Position numbers and translations under genes: made by a program | Notes under the pieces: model-generated | Told to the model about the DNA's origin: nothing | Database searches by the model: none | The model's input: the letters and a program-made list of their open reading frames with translations, nothing else | From: Stichopus chloronotus | Lineage: Eukaryota > Echinodermata > Holothuroidea > Aspidochirotida > Stichopodidae | Length of the DNA stretch: 64,000 nt | Assembly (NCBI GenBank): GCA_021234535.1 | Contig: CM037848.1 | Location: forward strand, 14,215,444 to 14,279,443 | Direction of reading: 5' to 3' | Part shown: positions 12,943-26,100 of the stretch, piece by piece | Layout of the letters: every line of letters starts with the position of its first letter | How positions within the stretch are numbered: position 1 is the first letter of the stretch

Positions 12943-15432
12943 AATCAGTAAGAGGATGTTTGTTAAAACTAATGTAATTGTTAGACTGTGTGACTTTCTC
13001 TCCTACGAAATCTCTGTAATGTGATCATTGTGATGCACTGAAAGTTGGTTCAGTGTTGTGGAATATTTACAAGCAAACTGTCTGACAAAACTCCTTCAGC
13101 TTACTATACAAACATTGCTTAAGAAACATAATTGCATAGAATGTATGAGAAACGTGCAGTTCTGCAAACAATCCTACGTGACATGCAGTATATATACAGT
13201 AAGTCATTGCACAAAACAAAATATAAATTATTGCACAAAACAAAAAAAAAAAGCAAAACAGTAAAAAAACAAAACAAGAAACAGCATACTGTACTTATTG
13301 AGTTACATTCATTGCAATGCCAGAATTAGATGCTACTGTAGATCATTGGACCGCGGAGATCAAGTCAGTTAGAGTTAAGCTGTTTAAATGTATGCTGATC
13401 TTATTACCCTTGCCCACTTACGAGTTACACACTCAGAATGTGTTCTTGGTCGAAAAGTCCTTTCTGTTTTCTCATTAACCTGGTTTCAAATTATACGAAC
13501 TTACGAAGAAACCCTTCTCTTATTTTTCGTCACCTTATTCCCTGTGGTTATCCATCAGGGTTCCTCAAGTGTAAGACAGTGAAACGAGCAACGCAGATAC
13601 AACTGCAGTGTTTTTTTTTTTTTTTTAATTTCATGGTGAATGCTGCATGACAGCTTCAACAGCTTGGGATTTGGATGGAACTTGTGTTACAGTATGTATG
13701 TACTGATTAACTCTACTGCAGTAACACACAAACTGGTGTACTGTACATGCCTGTAGAGTGAAGTGTGTGTGCACTAGCTGCTGCAATGTTCAGTAAACTT
13801 TTCATGCTTGTATTCATCCTACTCAGCACAAAAGGTGAAGCTGAATTTGGAAGTGATGCGATTTAAGTACACGCTGCTACCATCATTGTGTGAGCCAAGG
13901 CTACCACTCATGTAAAAAATGATGAACTGATGCTGTTTTCAAATTTAAAATTCTAGCTTTTATGACTAAAGTATGAATTAATCAGACAGAATATGAACAC
14001 CTCATAGACTCATATGTGGTAATTGACAGAGTTATTTGGTCACATTAGGAAATTACTAGACCTACAGTGCTTGGTGATTAATTGAAGACCACTGCAAAAT
14101 ATATGCATTGCAAACATCACATCTATGACATTTCTGTTAAGTTTGATGCAATTGGTGATTTGGTGATGTCAGTTTAGTGTTCTGTTTCGTCTTCTCCTGC
14201 ATGCACATAGGCCATTGCCTACACTTGTACATGCTCATTATTGCAACATTTTCAAACTAATCGTTTTCCTGCACTGTACTTTGCAGTGTATTTCAGCAAG
14301 CCGTCGACAATACTGATCGCTCACTGATTGTAATCACCTCAGATCTGAGTTCTTTATTCTCTTCGATCAGTATCAAGGCTCTTCAGCCTTGAGGTTAAAC
14401 TTGTTGTGAAATGCAAGGAATGTCTGTTTTAAGTTAAGTGTTTGGCATCTTATAAAGATACATGTAGGACTGCAGTACGTTGTTGTCTTGTTGCTTTGTC
14501 ATATCACCCTGGTAACTCTTACCTCCACTTCTCTTCATAAGGCAGGCTAAGATTTACGTGTAGATTTTTGTTTATTTAAGTTAAACTGCTAAAATCTATT
14601 TGCCAAGAAAATGATATATGCAGTATGTTCTAACAACAAAGCCAATCTTACAGTACTTACTGTACACTAGGCCTGCTTTAAGTTCCCTCTACTTGACAGG
14701 ACAATATTGCATGTTAAACTCATCTCAGAAGGTAAATGATCTGTTATATTATTGTGTATCCATGGCCTACATGGTTCCACAACTTGTCAATATGTATCTT
14801 GTTGTAACACTTATTGGTAAAAAGTACAGTAGGGATGCACTGCTTCGCAACTTTTAGATCAGTCATGACAGGATTTTGCCGGAGCTTACAGTACTTGATA
14901 GCCAGCCGGATAAAATCCGGCCAGAGTTGACTTTGACCATGCTTAGAGAAAAAGAATTGTTAACGATTCCCTACAATATGTTTCAAAGTACAGTACAACA
15001 TCTAGATGTAATGGACCTTCGGATTTGGCACAAAATGATACAATCTTAACTTAAGAATACCTCACAAATATTAACAAATTCTGTTGTGTACCGCTGTTGG
15101 TTGTTGTGATAATATCCTTTTTTTTTTCTTTCTTTTTTTTTGTGTCATGGAATCTTGTGGAAAAGATGCACTCTATATTTTGCAGCCAAATTAGAATTTT
15201 GGAAAACATCCAGCTGTAGAAAAAAACATGATAATGTAATAGAGAAATAATTGTGGCGTCAGTAGTGTGTATGAACTATGAAGCCAAATGCACTTGAAGA
15301 GAATGTGCAGTTTACAGTTTACCTTTGCACTATAATCAGAACAGAAAATGAATCCTGACCAGGGCAAACTGGTTTTTTTTTTTTTGTTGTGAGGATGAAT
15401 TTTTAAATGTTGGACAGTTGAGACAATGAATC
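12943..15432. other. Gene-free segment
   Basis: AT-rich, rich in TACTGTAC-like words, with no supported gene or repeat boundary. Confidence 0.55.
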
Positions 15433-16135
15433 TTCAAGTGATTGCGTGCATAGGCAAAATGTAAAGTCATCAAAAATTTCATGTTCACAATCTTTTTACT
15501 CGCACTATTCAGGCAATTTGGGATTAAAGGTTTCAGGTTATAAATTCTGCCACATGATTTCCAAAGTCTTACAGCAGAATGACAAAAAGTGTAAAATACG
15601 ATAAAATAGTGGTTGACAATTTTTATGCAACTTAACCGTACCATGCACCTATTAGAACGACCCAATGGGAAGCACCTAGTCTTCACAAAATACACATACT
15701 GGTGGGAATATTCAGTGAGATAAAACAGTTATCACTGATGCCACAATTTCAGGCCATCAGTTTGTAGCTCTAGGTTATTTGTGAAACCGTGGAGCTGTTA
15801 GAGTGGCAGATTCCCGGTGAAACAGTGCTTCCTTTTACTAAACAAGGAGCAACAACTTTAGTAGTAGAGTATGTTTTTTGATACAACAGTGAGACCTGTA
15901 CTGTTGCAATGAAGGCACTTACAGAACCATTAAGTTTCAAAATTCAAGTATGAGTTCTGTTTTTCACTGTTTTTATGCCATTTTCATTGCTTTTTAAAGT
16001 CAATATTGTCACATTGGTTCATTGAATGGCGTAATCCATCTTTGAACGACCTGGCGTGTACATTTAGAAAGAAAGAAAAAGTGAGGTCAAACATGATATT
16101 TATATAAATTTTTCCATACACATGCAATCAATTCA
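15433..16135 (+). mobile_element. MITE family 3, copy A, 4 bp duplication TTCA
   Basis: A 703 bp copy of an element repeated in direct orientation at 33820. Shared blocks include GTGATTGCGTGCATAGGCAA near the left end, ACAAAAAGTGTAAAATACGA in the middle and GTGAGACCTGTACTGTTGCA further right. The ends form a short inverted repeat (AGTGATTGCGTG left; CATGCAATCA right). TTCA flanks both sides, which supports a 4 bp target duplication. The open frame on the minus strand at 15336-15695 lies mostly within this copy's left half and is not supported as a gene. Confidence 0.72.
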
Positions 16136-16959
16136 TTGCCCTTGCTTCCTCTCCTCTCCTTTCATAGAGGCTTAGACTATCTTACTGTACATAACACAGT
16201 TCCTAATCCTACAATTCCTAAAATGCACCAGTGAAAACTATGATCCTTGACTGTCAATGTATAACTGTATTGTGCTTTCCCTAAATTTTACAACTTGCGA
16301 GTAATTAAAGACTAACCGTCTAATGCATGGCTCATTACAGAAGGGTTCTTTTGCAATGTACACTCAGTTTGTTGAAGTTTGCAAAATATTTGAAATGAAG
16401 CAAGTGGATTAGCAGCTTCCTCATTCTCCAGATCAACGGTAACATCTTTTCATTTTTCCGCCATTTGCTTATAATCAGCTTGACCCCACAATAATGGGAT
16501 TGAATCTCGCAAATAAGGCCTGCCCGATTGACAACCCCGTAAGCACTTAAAACCGTTTCTCAGATACATATTGGCCTGGCTTGCTCCTTGTGGTTGTTAT
16601 TCAGTCAAATCCCTGTTTCAAACCAGAAGCCTGTCTGCTAGTCAGCTGCAAATTTCAGCATCATATTTGGATTTGAGCCCTCGGGGCAATCTTCCAAGTA
16701 CAGCAGTCACGAACATTACGTAGCGCCAAGAAGATACAGAAAATGAAAGGGAATGAGAAAAGATGATGACAACAAAAAAGAAAAGATAGTGCAAAACACA
16801 AATAGCAGGCTATAGTTGAATTAAATAGATTGGAAAAGTAAGCAGGAACTCCAATGCAATAACTTTGTTTTACACCTAAACACTGGCCTCTCCCCACATC
16901 ATGACCAAGGTTGTCGTTCTCCAGACTGTAATTATTTATTTCTGTTTTCGTAAGTAAAT

Positions 16960-17355
16960 TTGTCCGGTTCTAAATACCCTCATCTTGGGAGAGAGCACTC
17001 CGTCCACAGGTCCATTGCCGGTATGCAGGAGAGGAGTGAAAGTACTTCAACGATTCCAGAAGTGGCCCTGAAGAAATGCTTCCTCAATACAAAGCCGAAA
17101 GCCCTGCGTCTCATCCTCCAGTGGAGACAAGTTGGTGACAGAAAGATGGGGATAACATTAAGTTGTCCTCATAATCAAATTCCCCGCATCCTTTCAGGTC
17201 TGCTAGGTCAGAAGAATCCCGTCTCAAAGTATATCTTTTTAGCTCTTGGCAGATTTGAGCGGAAAAAAAAAAACCCACAAAATTTGCAGAAACTGTTTAG
17301 TGGATCAGTGCAATGCAGACAAGAGAATCTCTGGCCTAATTGGCACGGAGCATGA
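16960..17355 (+). CDS. Unassigned 131-codon open frame in a GC-richer patch
   Basis: An open frame without an ATG at its 5' limit. The densest part (about 17026-17146, from MQERSESTSTIPEVALKK to LRLILQWRQ) is GC-richer than its surroundings and is preceded by the possible acceptor GTCCACAG at 17008. Length alone is near what chance would give. No domain recognised. Confidence 0.14.
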   Translation: MSGSKYPHLGREHSVHRSIAGMQERSESTSTIPEVALKKCFLNTKPKALRLILQWRQVGDRKMGITLSCPHNQIPRILSGLLGQKNPVSKYIFLALGRFERKKKNPQNLQKLFSGSVQCRQENLWPNWHGA

Positions 17356-19186
17356 ACTGCAATGAATTAGAGGGGAAATAAGGGGAGATGGAACAGATTT
17401 TGTTGAGGAAGAGTAAAAACAAGTTTAAAAAAAAAGTATATTTAGACTGAAAAATGATGTTAGTTATTGCGGAGCTCTAGATTTATCAACACGACTGCTG
17501 TAATCCTGTTGAATGCACCAATGCACACACAACTGCAGAATGTTAGATAGCACATGTGGTATGCTTAGACATGGAAAAGTTGTCCTTTCAAATTCTTTTT
17601 TGGTTGGAACATGCACCCCTTTATACAGTGAGAATATGCAGAGAGTCAGGTTTATAGACAAACAGTAACGAAGGCAGTCCTTTTCTGGCAGTCTTCTTTT
17701 CACTACTAAATAGAAGTGTCCTCAGGTGATTATAACAGTGTGGTATCCATGACAACAGTGCTGTCATTTCTCTAGCATAGCAAGCTCAAATGAGGTATAA
17801 ATTAAATATTACCTTGGGTTTTCTTCTCAGAATATCTGGAGAATGCAAAATAACAAAGTAAATGCGTTCATTTTTTTGTCTTTGTATCATAACTTACTGC
17901 CTTAAGGTCTGAAGCCCTTGAATTGTCCTCATTGGCTTTTACATGTGTGTTCCAGTATCAGATCTCTACACGTTTTTGACCGCCAGGTACAGGGAGAATC
18001 GATCTTGCTGTAACAGAAAATTAAAGTTACTGTAAGATCAGATTAGTGAATCCTCTTGCAGCCCCCACTTGACCCCCAAGTGACCACTTGTCAAGAATTT
18101 GGCGGATGATCCGTATAATTTTAACCAATAAAAAACCTGGATTTGGTTGCTATGGGAAGAAAAAAAAAATTGCAACGGACCAGTTTTGAGTTACAGAATA
18201 AATGAAAGCAAATGTGAAGAGAGAACAGAGAATAAAAAGTTAAGGAGAAACTGTGACTATGGATGAAAAATGATCTGATGGTGAAAGCTGTGGTGTGGCC
18301 GCACTTTGTTGTAAGCATGTACATGCCAGCTTTTCATAAATATATCATGGAAATGCACGTGTACACAATTGTGGCAACGTAAATGAAGGGCTGGACTCTG
18401 AGGTAAACTGCTTTTTTAGAGCTTGTTCTTGATACAAATACAAAAAGATAGCTTAATTGTGAGTTGTTGGAGTCCCCCATGGGTTAACTACAGTATATGC
18501 TGTGCAGATGTGCATATTTATGTGCAGCAAATGCGAAAAGATCAACACCTCAATTAAAATACATGAAGATTAGAAAATGAGTGAGAGCAGTGTAATGAGA
18601 TGGCAAAGACATTTTTCTTCCGTAACGTGTGTTTAAGGAATTTCCTAAATTTTGTTAGAGTGCAGGGGGGTTTTCATTATGATTAAATTGTACAGTCTAC
18701 AGTACTTTGCAAGAGTTTCTCTCAATTGCAGGTGGATTGGTCAACAGTAACAACTACAAAGAAAAAAAAAATAAGTCACAGCTGCTTTTGCCGTCTAAGT
18801 CATTAGATTCTGAGGTATTAAAAAGTTGTGAATTTCTAAGTCTTAAACCTGTTCAACAAAATAAGTGCAATGTTTCAAAACCAGATGCTGAAGAATGGAA
18901 AAGACTCTCTGCTACTGTAGCCGTTTGTGTGCCGACATCCAACCTGCTGTAAATGTGGCTTCATTTTAATTACGACAAACATGGTACAGAACCTACAGTA
19001 CCCCTCTTCTTCCAGTAATGTTCGACGGCTTTGAATGTACAATAAATCTTTGGTGGGTTAGATGAAGAGAATAAATGTAATGCCTCCTCAAATTTCCATC
19101 TCTTTCTAAATTGCACTGATCAAGTCAAATAAGATTTCAACTCGTCACATGATTACTTGTATGTATGATGGGTGGGCACGTCCACC

Positions 19187-19312
19187 ATGTTTACTCCAGC
19201 AGACCCATTCTCGCAAGATTTTGCTTCTAAATTGAAACGAGGGTAAACATGGAGCGGCGAAAAGCAATTCCTTTAATTGAAAAACCTGCTGAAGCTGTCA
19301 CGTTCATCACCG
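19187..19312 (+). CDS. Candidate first-exon region with two consecutive start codons
   Basis: CCACCATGT at 19182-19190 gives a near-ideal start context for a 19-codon frame (MFTPADPFSQDFASKLKRG) that stops at 19244, or that could splice at GG|GTAAAC after 19242. A second ATG at 19249 (AACATGG) opens 68 codons beginning MERRKAIPLIEKPAEAVTFI, with a possible donor CG|GTAGGC after 19312. Both peptides look protein-like, but I recognise neither and see no downstream exon. Confidence 0.15.
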
Positions 19313-22300
19313 GTAGGCCAACTGTCTGGGAAACTTTCATTAAAGACCAGCAGAAAGCTGCAGTTTTGTATCACTCGTTCAGCTATTCTTGGTGGTACTG
19401 TATCTTCTCGTCCTCCAGCTCGGAGATAAAAAAAGACAGAAGAGACAGGGAGTGAACCAATTCACTAAGCAGTAATGATAAGAACATTATCTTTTAGACG
19501 GACTGTTTGGCACAAAATTAAATATGGTACAGTATGTTGCAAAACCACATGTTCCACAAGCACTCACTGTGTTGTAGAACTGCAGCTTGATATCAGAATA
19601 AAATAGAGATTTAAGAAAATTCTAAAATATTAATGACTCAATGGGTCATGACAGTATCTATAGATACTTATGTACTATTATTTATCATGAGCTTATCATT
19701 AACAGTGTAAAATTCAAATGGAAAACCAATTATCCTGAGCAAGCTTGGATTTTGAAGTTACATCCCTCCTACACCCTGCAGTGTAGAAAAGAGCTGAAGA
19801 TTATACAGTAAATCACACTCAAGAAATATGGAAATTGTCTTTTAAAAGTGAGTAATTTTATCTCTTCAACTACAAAATGTACAGTAATGGTACTGGTGTC
19901 ACTGGCGTAAGTGCTAAGGTGAAGAAGAAAGTTGGTATCAGCTTTTTGCCTCTCAAATTCTTCAAGGATCTGTGACACATTGCACTGTGTGCATGTCCTT
20001 TCTTGGTTGCTATGGTAATATGTCCAGCAAGAGTGACATGTTTTTTTTTTTTTCCTAAGAGAGTCATTTCAAGGATCTACAAAATAGTGATGATGTGCAG
20101 ACACTGTTGAACCGCAAAGACTGAAGAGATGACGTCACGCTTTTTACATCATGTTCTTTCATTTTTAAAATGTCATCCATATTTCCACCATTGTATCTAT
20201 TGCAAAGCTGAATGCCTTGAAACTGGAATAGGAGAAAAAGAAATGAATGGAATTCTGCTACTAATGCCAAAACCATTATTATCACCACCATATGTGAGTC
20301 ATTTTGTCATATTATGCTATCATACTCTGCGTTACTTTCCCAACTTGTGGACAATTTGTTGTTATTTATGGTGTACACATACAGCGCAATAACCAACAGC
20401 AAATTGATGTTTCTTTTTCTTTTGTGTCACCGTGAAAATATGACAAAAGTCAGCTTATTTTAGATGTATGTCATACTAGTGTATACAAACAAAATATCAT
20501 GATTACCACCACAAAATGTCGCTAGATACATCGTGATGGAAAAGTTTGTACCTGTATAAGATCATGTGTACTGCAACCAGATTCAGCCCCAGACTACACA
20601 TACTGTACTGAATGTTTTATTAATTAAAGCACATGTGGAATGCAGAAGAGCTGCGGCATTATGTCAATGTTAATGTTTTCGCTGTAAGCAGCAAGCATTC
20701 AATGCATAATGACTGCTACATTACAACATACTGATAAGTGTCTCACATTGCGCAGTGAGTTTTTCATCTCAACCAATGATTCATTCTAAGCAGACCTAAA
20801 CTGTATGTTGCAAAGCTGAAAGGAAACTATGTACAAGGTGTATCAGGATTTAAACTAAAAAATCCTCGATTTCACAGTTGATAGTAATTATAAACGGTAA
20901 TTGTAATTATATACCGTAATTAAATGTCTTACTTTATGTTAATGTGTTTCCATGTTATTTATCCAAGCAGCCCCTCCTCCCAGTGTTTGAGTTCTTCTTG
21001 AAACGATCTGTCTGGATTATCTTTGGATGCATTCATATTTTTCTTCTTTTTTTTCCATTCTGTTTTGTTTGACATTGTAGCTGCTCCACTTGTACATTAC
21101 AGTGCAGTTAATATAAAGTTCCGTAATATATCTTCATCTGGTCGTTTCGTTGATCGCAGATCCAGGAGTTCTGATCAGCTGCCTCCACGTTGTCTCTCGC
21201 TCTCCTCTTAATCTTAAAGTCTTTAATCTTGTTCAAACTTGACAAATTAAATGTATGAAGCTGTATTAGATTACATCTTGCAAAAAAGCACACGGCCTGA
21301 TGGAGTCTTCCTGTATGCTGTAAAGTTAATGTTTGGGGTCTGCTAAAAAAAAAAAAAAATTCTCAACCTCGGGCTTTCTGAAAGTGTTTACACAGCTCTT
21401 TGCTCGTCTCATCTTCATTGCTCTTGAGGAAAAATTTTCATTGATTTCAAATTTCCTCAGTTTTTTTTTTTGTGAAGAGGAGTCTTGTTGCAGGACATAC
21501 ATGTACAAGGGTTTAGGCTCTTAATGTAATGGTTGAGAGGAGCGTATTGTATGACCTGCTGTGAATACTTTGGCAAAGAGTTTGGGGCTCACACAGAATT
21601 TTATGAGTAGTGAAAAATGAAAATGGAGAACCAACCTAGATGGTGGATAATATTTGAGTTTGTCCAATATACTGTGGGATTTGAGATGGACAAATTTATA
21701 GTCTGAGTGAGCAAAGTATGGTACTGTACATCATCAAATAATGTTAGAACATTATTTCAGGAATGGACCTCCAGGTTATCTTGCCTATAGGTAATTCAGT
21801 TTCTCAATGAGCACAGCACTGAGCAGAAAAAGAGAGAGGAGTGAAAATATGGCAATATACTGTATCATGACCATGGACTTAGCAGATTTATTTTGGGAGA
21901 AAGTATACAGGTCTTTAAAGAGCCATGTGCCCGAAAAGTGAGGGCAGTGTTCATAAGCTAAGTAGAGCACCTCCTTTCATGAGCAGTGTCAGCTCTTGTG
22001 CTTGAATATCTACGGCCTCTCGCTGATCGACCACGTTTGGATATGAATATTTGTTACACATCATAGATGAAGGATATGTTTTGAATGCAAGGTGTGCCAG
22101 GGATTCAGCGCAGATCCTCCGAAAAATTTCAGCAGACAAAGCCCTCGCTCGTCAAGGGTGTGGCCCTTTTAACATCTAGGTCGTGTAAGTGCACTCCGTT
22201 TTATTGCTTTCTGAGAGGTCACTGACTAATTCATTTTTGAGTTGTTCATGCTGCAGGCCTTGGGTTTTACATTTTCCAGGTGTGCAACAAATCACACTTC

Positions 22301-22749
22301 TCAGGACATTAAAGAGTGTGGTAGGGTGTGCTGTTTTATTAAACTTTCATAGGTTACCTGTGTTCCCATTTTTCTTCTAGGTGTGCAAAAAAGCACAATT
22401 CTCACAGTGATTTGAGGCAAGTGATTGTGTGTGCCATCGATTGGGAATTCAAGGCCTGGTTCAGTAAGACTCTAACTGAAGGTTGTACTGTAATAGTGCA
22501 ACATACATGGCAGTGTGATTGTTTCTTCAAGTTATATTTAGACAAATGTATATGCCTATAGGCTGACAGCTGGGTCTCGGTCTACCATCACAGAAATGAG
22601 TTGGAAAAATCAGATAAAACGGTTGCTTGTGCTGTTCATGGAAATAGTTGGCAGTAAGTGTATAATAACTGTATCGTCTAGTCCTCCTGAATGTTGAAAT
22701 TAAGTGGCTGCTGTGCCTTTTGAAAGTCTTTTACCTTGACCTGAGGATG

Positions 22750-23103
22750 TTAAAGGGAAATAGGGCGTTTGTTTTAGAGAAGACATTCATATTTTTGAAA
22801 CCAATATTTGTGGACGTGGAATGGTAGATTATTCAAAATAAGGAAGGACAGCAGCCTTCTCTTCAAGAAATAAGCTCCTCAAAGATAGAATTTCAGTTAT
22901 TTGTTGCTCAACATTAATTTGTTCACCCAAACTTTTCAAAATTCAAATGATTCATCTTCCATTACTCATCACATGCGTAATGTTTTGAGGAGATGAAGCT
23001 TTGACAGATGTTTATTGATGAGATTGAATGGTTTAACAATGATTACCTCTATTTTCTTTTGCATGTCATGTTGGTGTATTCTAAACACCCTATTTCCCAT
23101 TAA
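22750..23103 (+). mobile_element. TTAA-flanked MITE, family 1, second well-kept copy
   Basis: This copy is 354 bp and reads as near-identical to 4033-4385 over most of its length. Termini are TTAAAGGGAAATAGGGCGTTT (21 bp in all, split as TTAA plus 17) and AAACACCCTATTTCCCATTAA, with two changes at the right end. It lies alone in otherwise unique AT-rich DNA, which shows that the element is dispersed rather than a local duplication. Confidence 0.87.
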
Positions 23104-26100
23104 GTAGCTGTTTTTCAAATTTTAACCTCAGAAAGCATATAGCCATGTTTCACAAGTCTTGTTAATGTGTTGGAAAATTTTTAGCCCTACAGTACAGCAA
23201 TATAGGCACATGTGCAACATCAAAACAATATTTGCAAAATATATTCACTAGAGTCAGACTCCAGTCTAGATGGAAAAAATAAAATTAAAGCAGAAATTAA
23301 TTTTCAGATTGTATGGATAACTTTCTGCTTTAGTTTACTTTATAAGAAGGAGTTGATTGATGTCAATCGATGTAGCTGTACTAGTTAACATCAAACTGCC
23401 TATAGCTGGATATATTTAAAGACAAAAACTCATCACCCTAGACAGTTTCAATTCTCCCAACCACCTACCTCTAGTCCCTCCCTCAGCCTGTCTTAAATTC
23501 CTCCACATGTGTAATCAAAACAATGGATCCCTGTGTATGCTGTGTAATACGAGCTGCTCTGCATCTTTCCAATTTGCTGTCAATCTAAGAGTACTGCAAC
23601 TTAGGACCAGTTGAGAATTTTCCTTTCAGGGAGGTAAAAATATAGCTTAGGGTGATGCAATACAGCCTTTAAGTCCCGTGGATGCATTTGATCTTTTGCA
23701 TGTAGTACAGTACAGCTATGGATTAAGCCAGCAGTGAATAATACATACAATATTGTGTACAATACAGCCCTTAGCCCCTTACACAAATCATGTACATTAC
23801 AGTGGGTCAGGCATGTTACTTTCCATTCAACAAGGAAAATGTTTCATTTGGTTTGCTCCTGTTTTAAATTTGTAAAAAAGGTGAACTAGAAATCTCTTAG
23901 TAAGCTACACTTCTTTGCATGAATGCAGTTTTGCCCATTATTGCCCTTTTTGAGTTTCAGTTTAAATTTATTCCTCGTAGTGAATAAGAGTAAATTGTCA
24001 GAAACCCATCATCACTGTTGAAACAACAGTGGGTAGAAGTAAAGTACTTAAGTAGGAATTACCGGCATTAGTTGAATTATTGACTTTGGTGTGGCCCATT
24101 GTTTTTGACACTGGTTGGTGAAATCGTTAATTAATTTGGGATCTCGTCAGGGTGTGTGCAATCTCTCACTTAAAAAAAAAAAACACTCCATCCTGATGCT
24201 GTTTGCTAATTCATTTGGTATTGGAAAAAAAAGACTTGCTGGGCGGCTCAAGTTCAGAGTCGCTTCTGTTACACATTGCAACATTACTTTTGAAGGCTGT
24301 GCCTAGTTCAGTGTGAACCTGCTATTTTTTCTCTGACAGCCCTCTTGATGGAATTAATGATACACCCATGTGCCCGAGTCACTTCATGAATAATTTACTG
24401 CCTTAAGTTGATTGAATTTCGATCGACTGGGGAATCTGGGCAATGGGAACCACTGTCCGTGGCATTCGTGTTTGCGGAGCTATTAAGGGGAAATTGCAAG
24501 TAGTTAGTGTGAAAGGCATACCTGCTAGAAAGCAATTGGAATTATGGAGATTGGTCTCAGTATTTTGAGATGGTAGAAGTTCTTTCTCAGAGAGCCATGA
24601 TCTGAGCCTTTGTTCTCCATCTCCTTACAATCTGCAGAGCTGTAGACCTGTTCTCTGACGATCATATGGTTATCAGTACTGTAAGTTGGTAGTATAGAAT
24701 GCTATTAATGTACATCTACTTGAATGATGCAAAAACATTAATACTGCTACAATTGTCCGTTACATGAAAGGTATTACCCTGTGTAGCAGACAAGTTTTTT
24801 CGTTCAGCCAGCCCTACGAAAAACTGAGGTCAGCCTGCTTTGGAGACACATTCTTTTCAATTCCACAAAAATCGTATGCAACCTTCAGTTGAAAAGCTCT
24901 GAGGCAATTGGCTGAAGCAGAGCTTTTAGATAAAAGAGAAACACTGCTAAAATTGCATGTAGCTGGGTAGATTGACTGTAATAGAACCATGTAGCTGGAC
25001 AATCCCGGTACTCGGTGCTACTGTGTGTGCAGCGAAAATATATGTTAATGAGTATTAAGTTCATCAAGTTTTGGGCTGTGGGAAAGGAATGTTTGACCGC
25101 TGCGGACAGGCTCTTCGGGGCAGCAGCCACTGGGGCAGCAGCCAGAGAGTTGCTACCCAAGCTACTTCTAAGTTACTGTACTGTACATACATCTCTATAG
25201 TCCTCTGGAGTTGGTGACATAGTTTAATATGTTACCAGAAGTATACAGCTGCAGCTGAAATTCTTTTATGGCACAATGTTAAACTTCATAGGATTGCCAT
25301 TATTTAGAAATGAAAAATGTGATCAGATCGGACAATAATGTTGTCTACAGTAGCCTGTATGTATCACCCATCACTAGGTAAGCCTACTGTATTTCTCATA
25401 GCTATGCTATCTTATCTGTACATAGGTGAAATACTAACCCAAGGTTGTATCTTCAACAGTACTAATTATACAGTATCAGTAGGTCAGCTTACTAGTAGTG
25501 TAGTGCACATACTGCACATCTATGTTGAGAATATTTAAAGTCATGTGTGCTTCACTCCTCACTTACCTGTGTCAACACAGCAAATGTACTCCCATCTACG
25601 AGATGGAGGAAAAAGGCAATGATAAATTTAAATGAAAAATCTAGGATACCTTTCCACTCTTAGCACATGCGGATGGCAGAATGGGAAGGTGTGAGTCTGG
25701 TATTACACTGGATGGCACCAGATGTTGTGTTAAAAGGTTACCAGTACTCTTTGTACGGTGGAAGAGGGTGCATTTGTTGTGTTGATACAGATAAGCGAGT
25801 TGTTTTTTGGGGACATTGTGATATGAGTCATAGTGTGTTCTACTTATCACTTGGTGGTATATTGATATATGCTGAACTACAGTAGTACTGTGATGCATTC
25901 TTTTGATCTTATTGCAAGTATTGTATTATTCAGGACCCCACCACAGAATTATAATCCTGGCTTCCTTTAAATACTGCCTAGACAAGATGGACATGAAATG
26001 CTTGTGTTGTTACATGGCTCTTCCATTGATATTAAGCTATGACTGAAAAAGTCAGTTCTACTGTACATGTACATATTCAGGCATGTAATTTCAAATTTAA

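Larger units (their letters stand above)
16136..22749. other. Mostly gene-free segment
   Basis: Apart from the weak exon candidates at 16960 and 19187, nothing recognisable. A GC-richer patch at 21120-21210 ends an open frame but is unsupported. Confidence 0.5.

Noticed and set aside
25090..25160. GC-rich GGGGCAGCAGCCA direct repeat with Ala-rich frame
   Set aside because: Only two units, no splice or coding support; probably a small local duplication.
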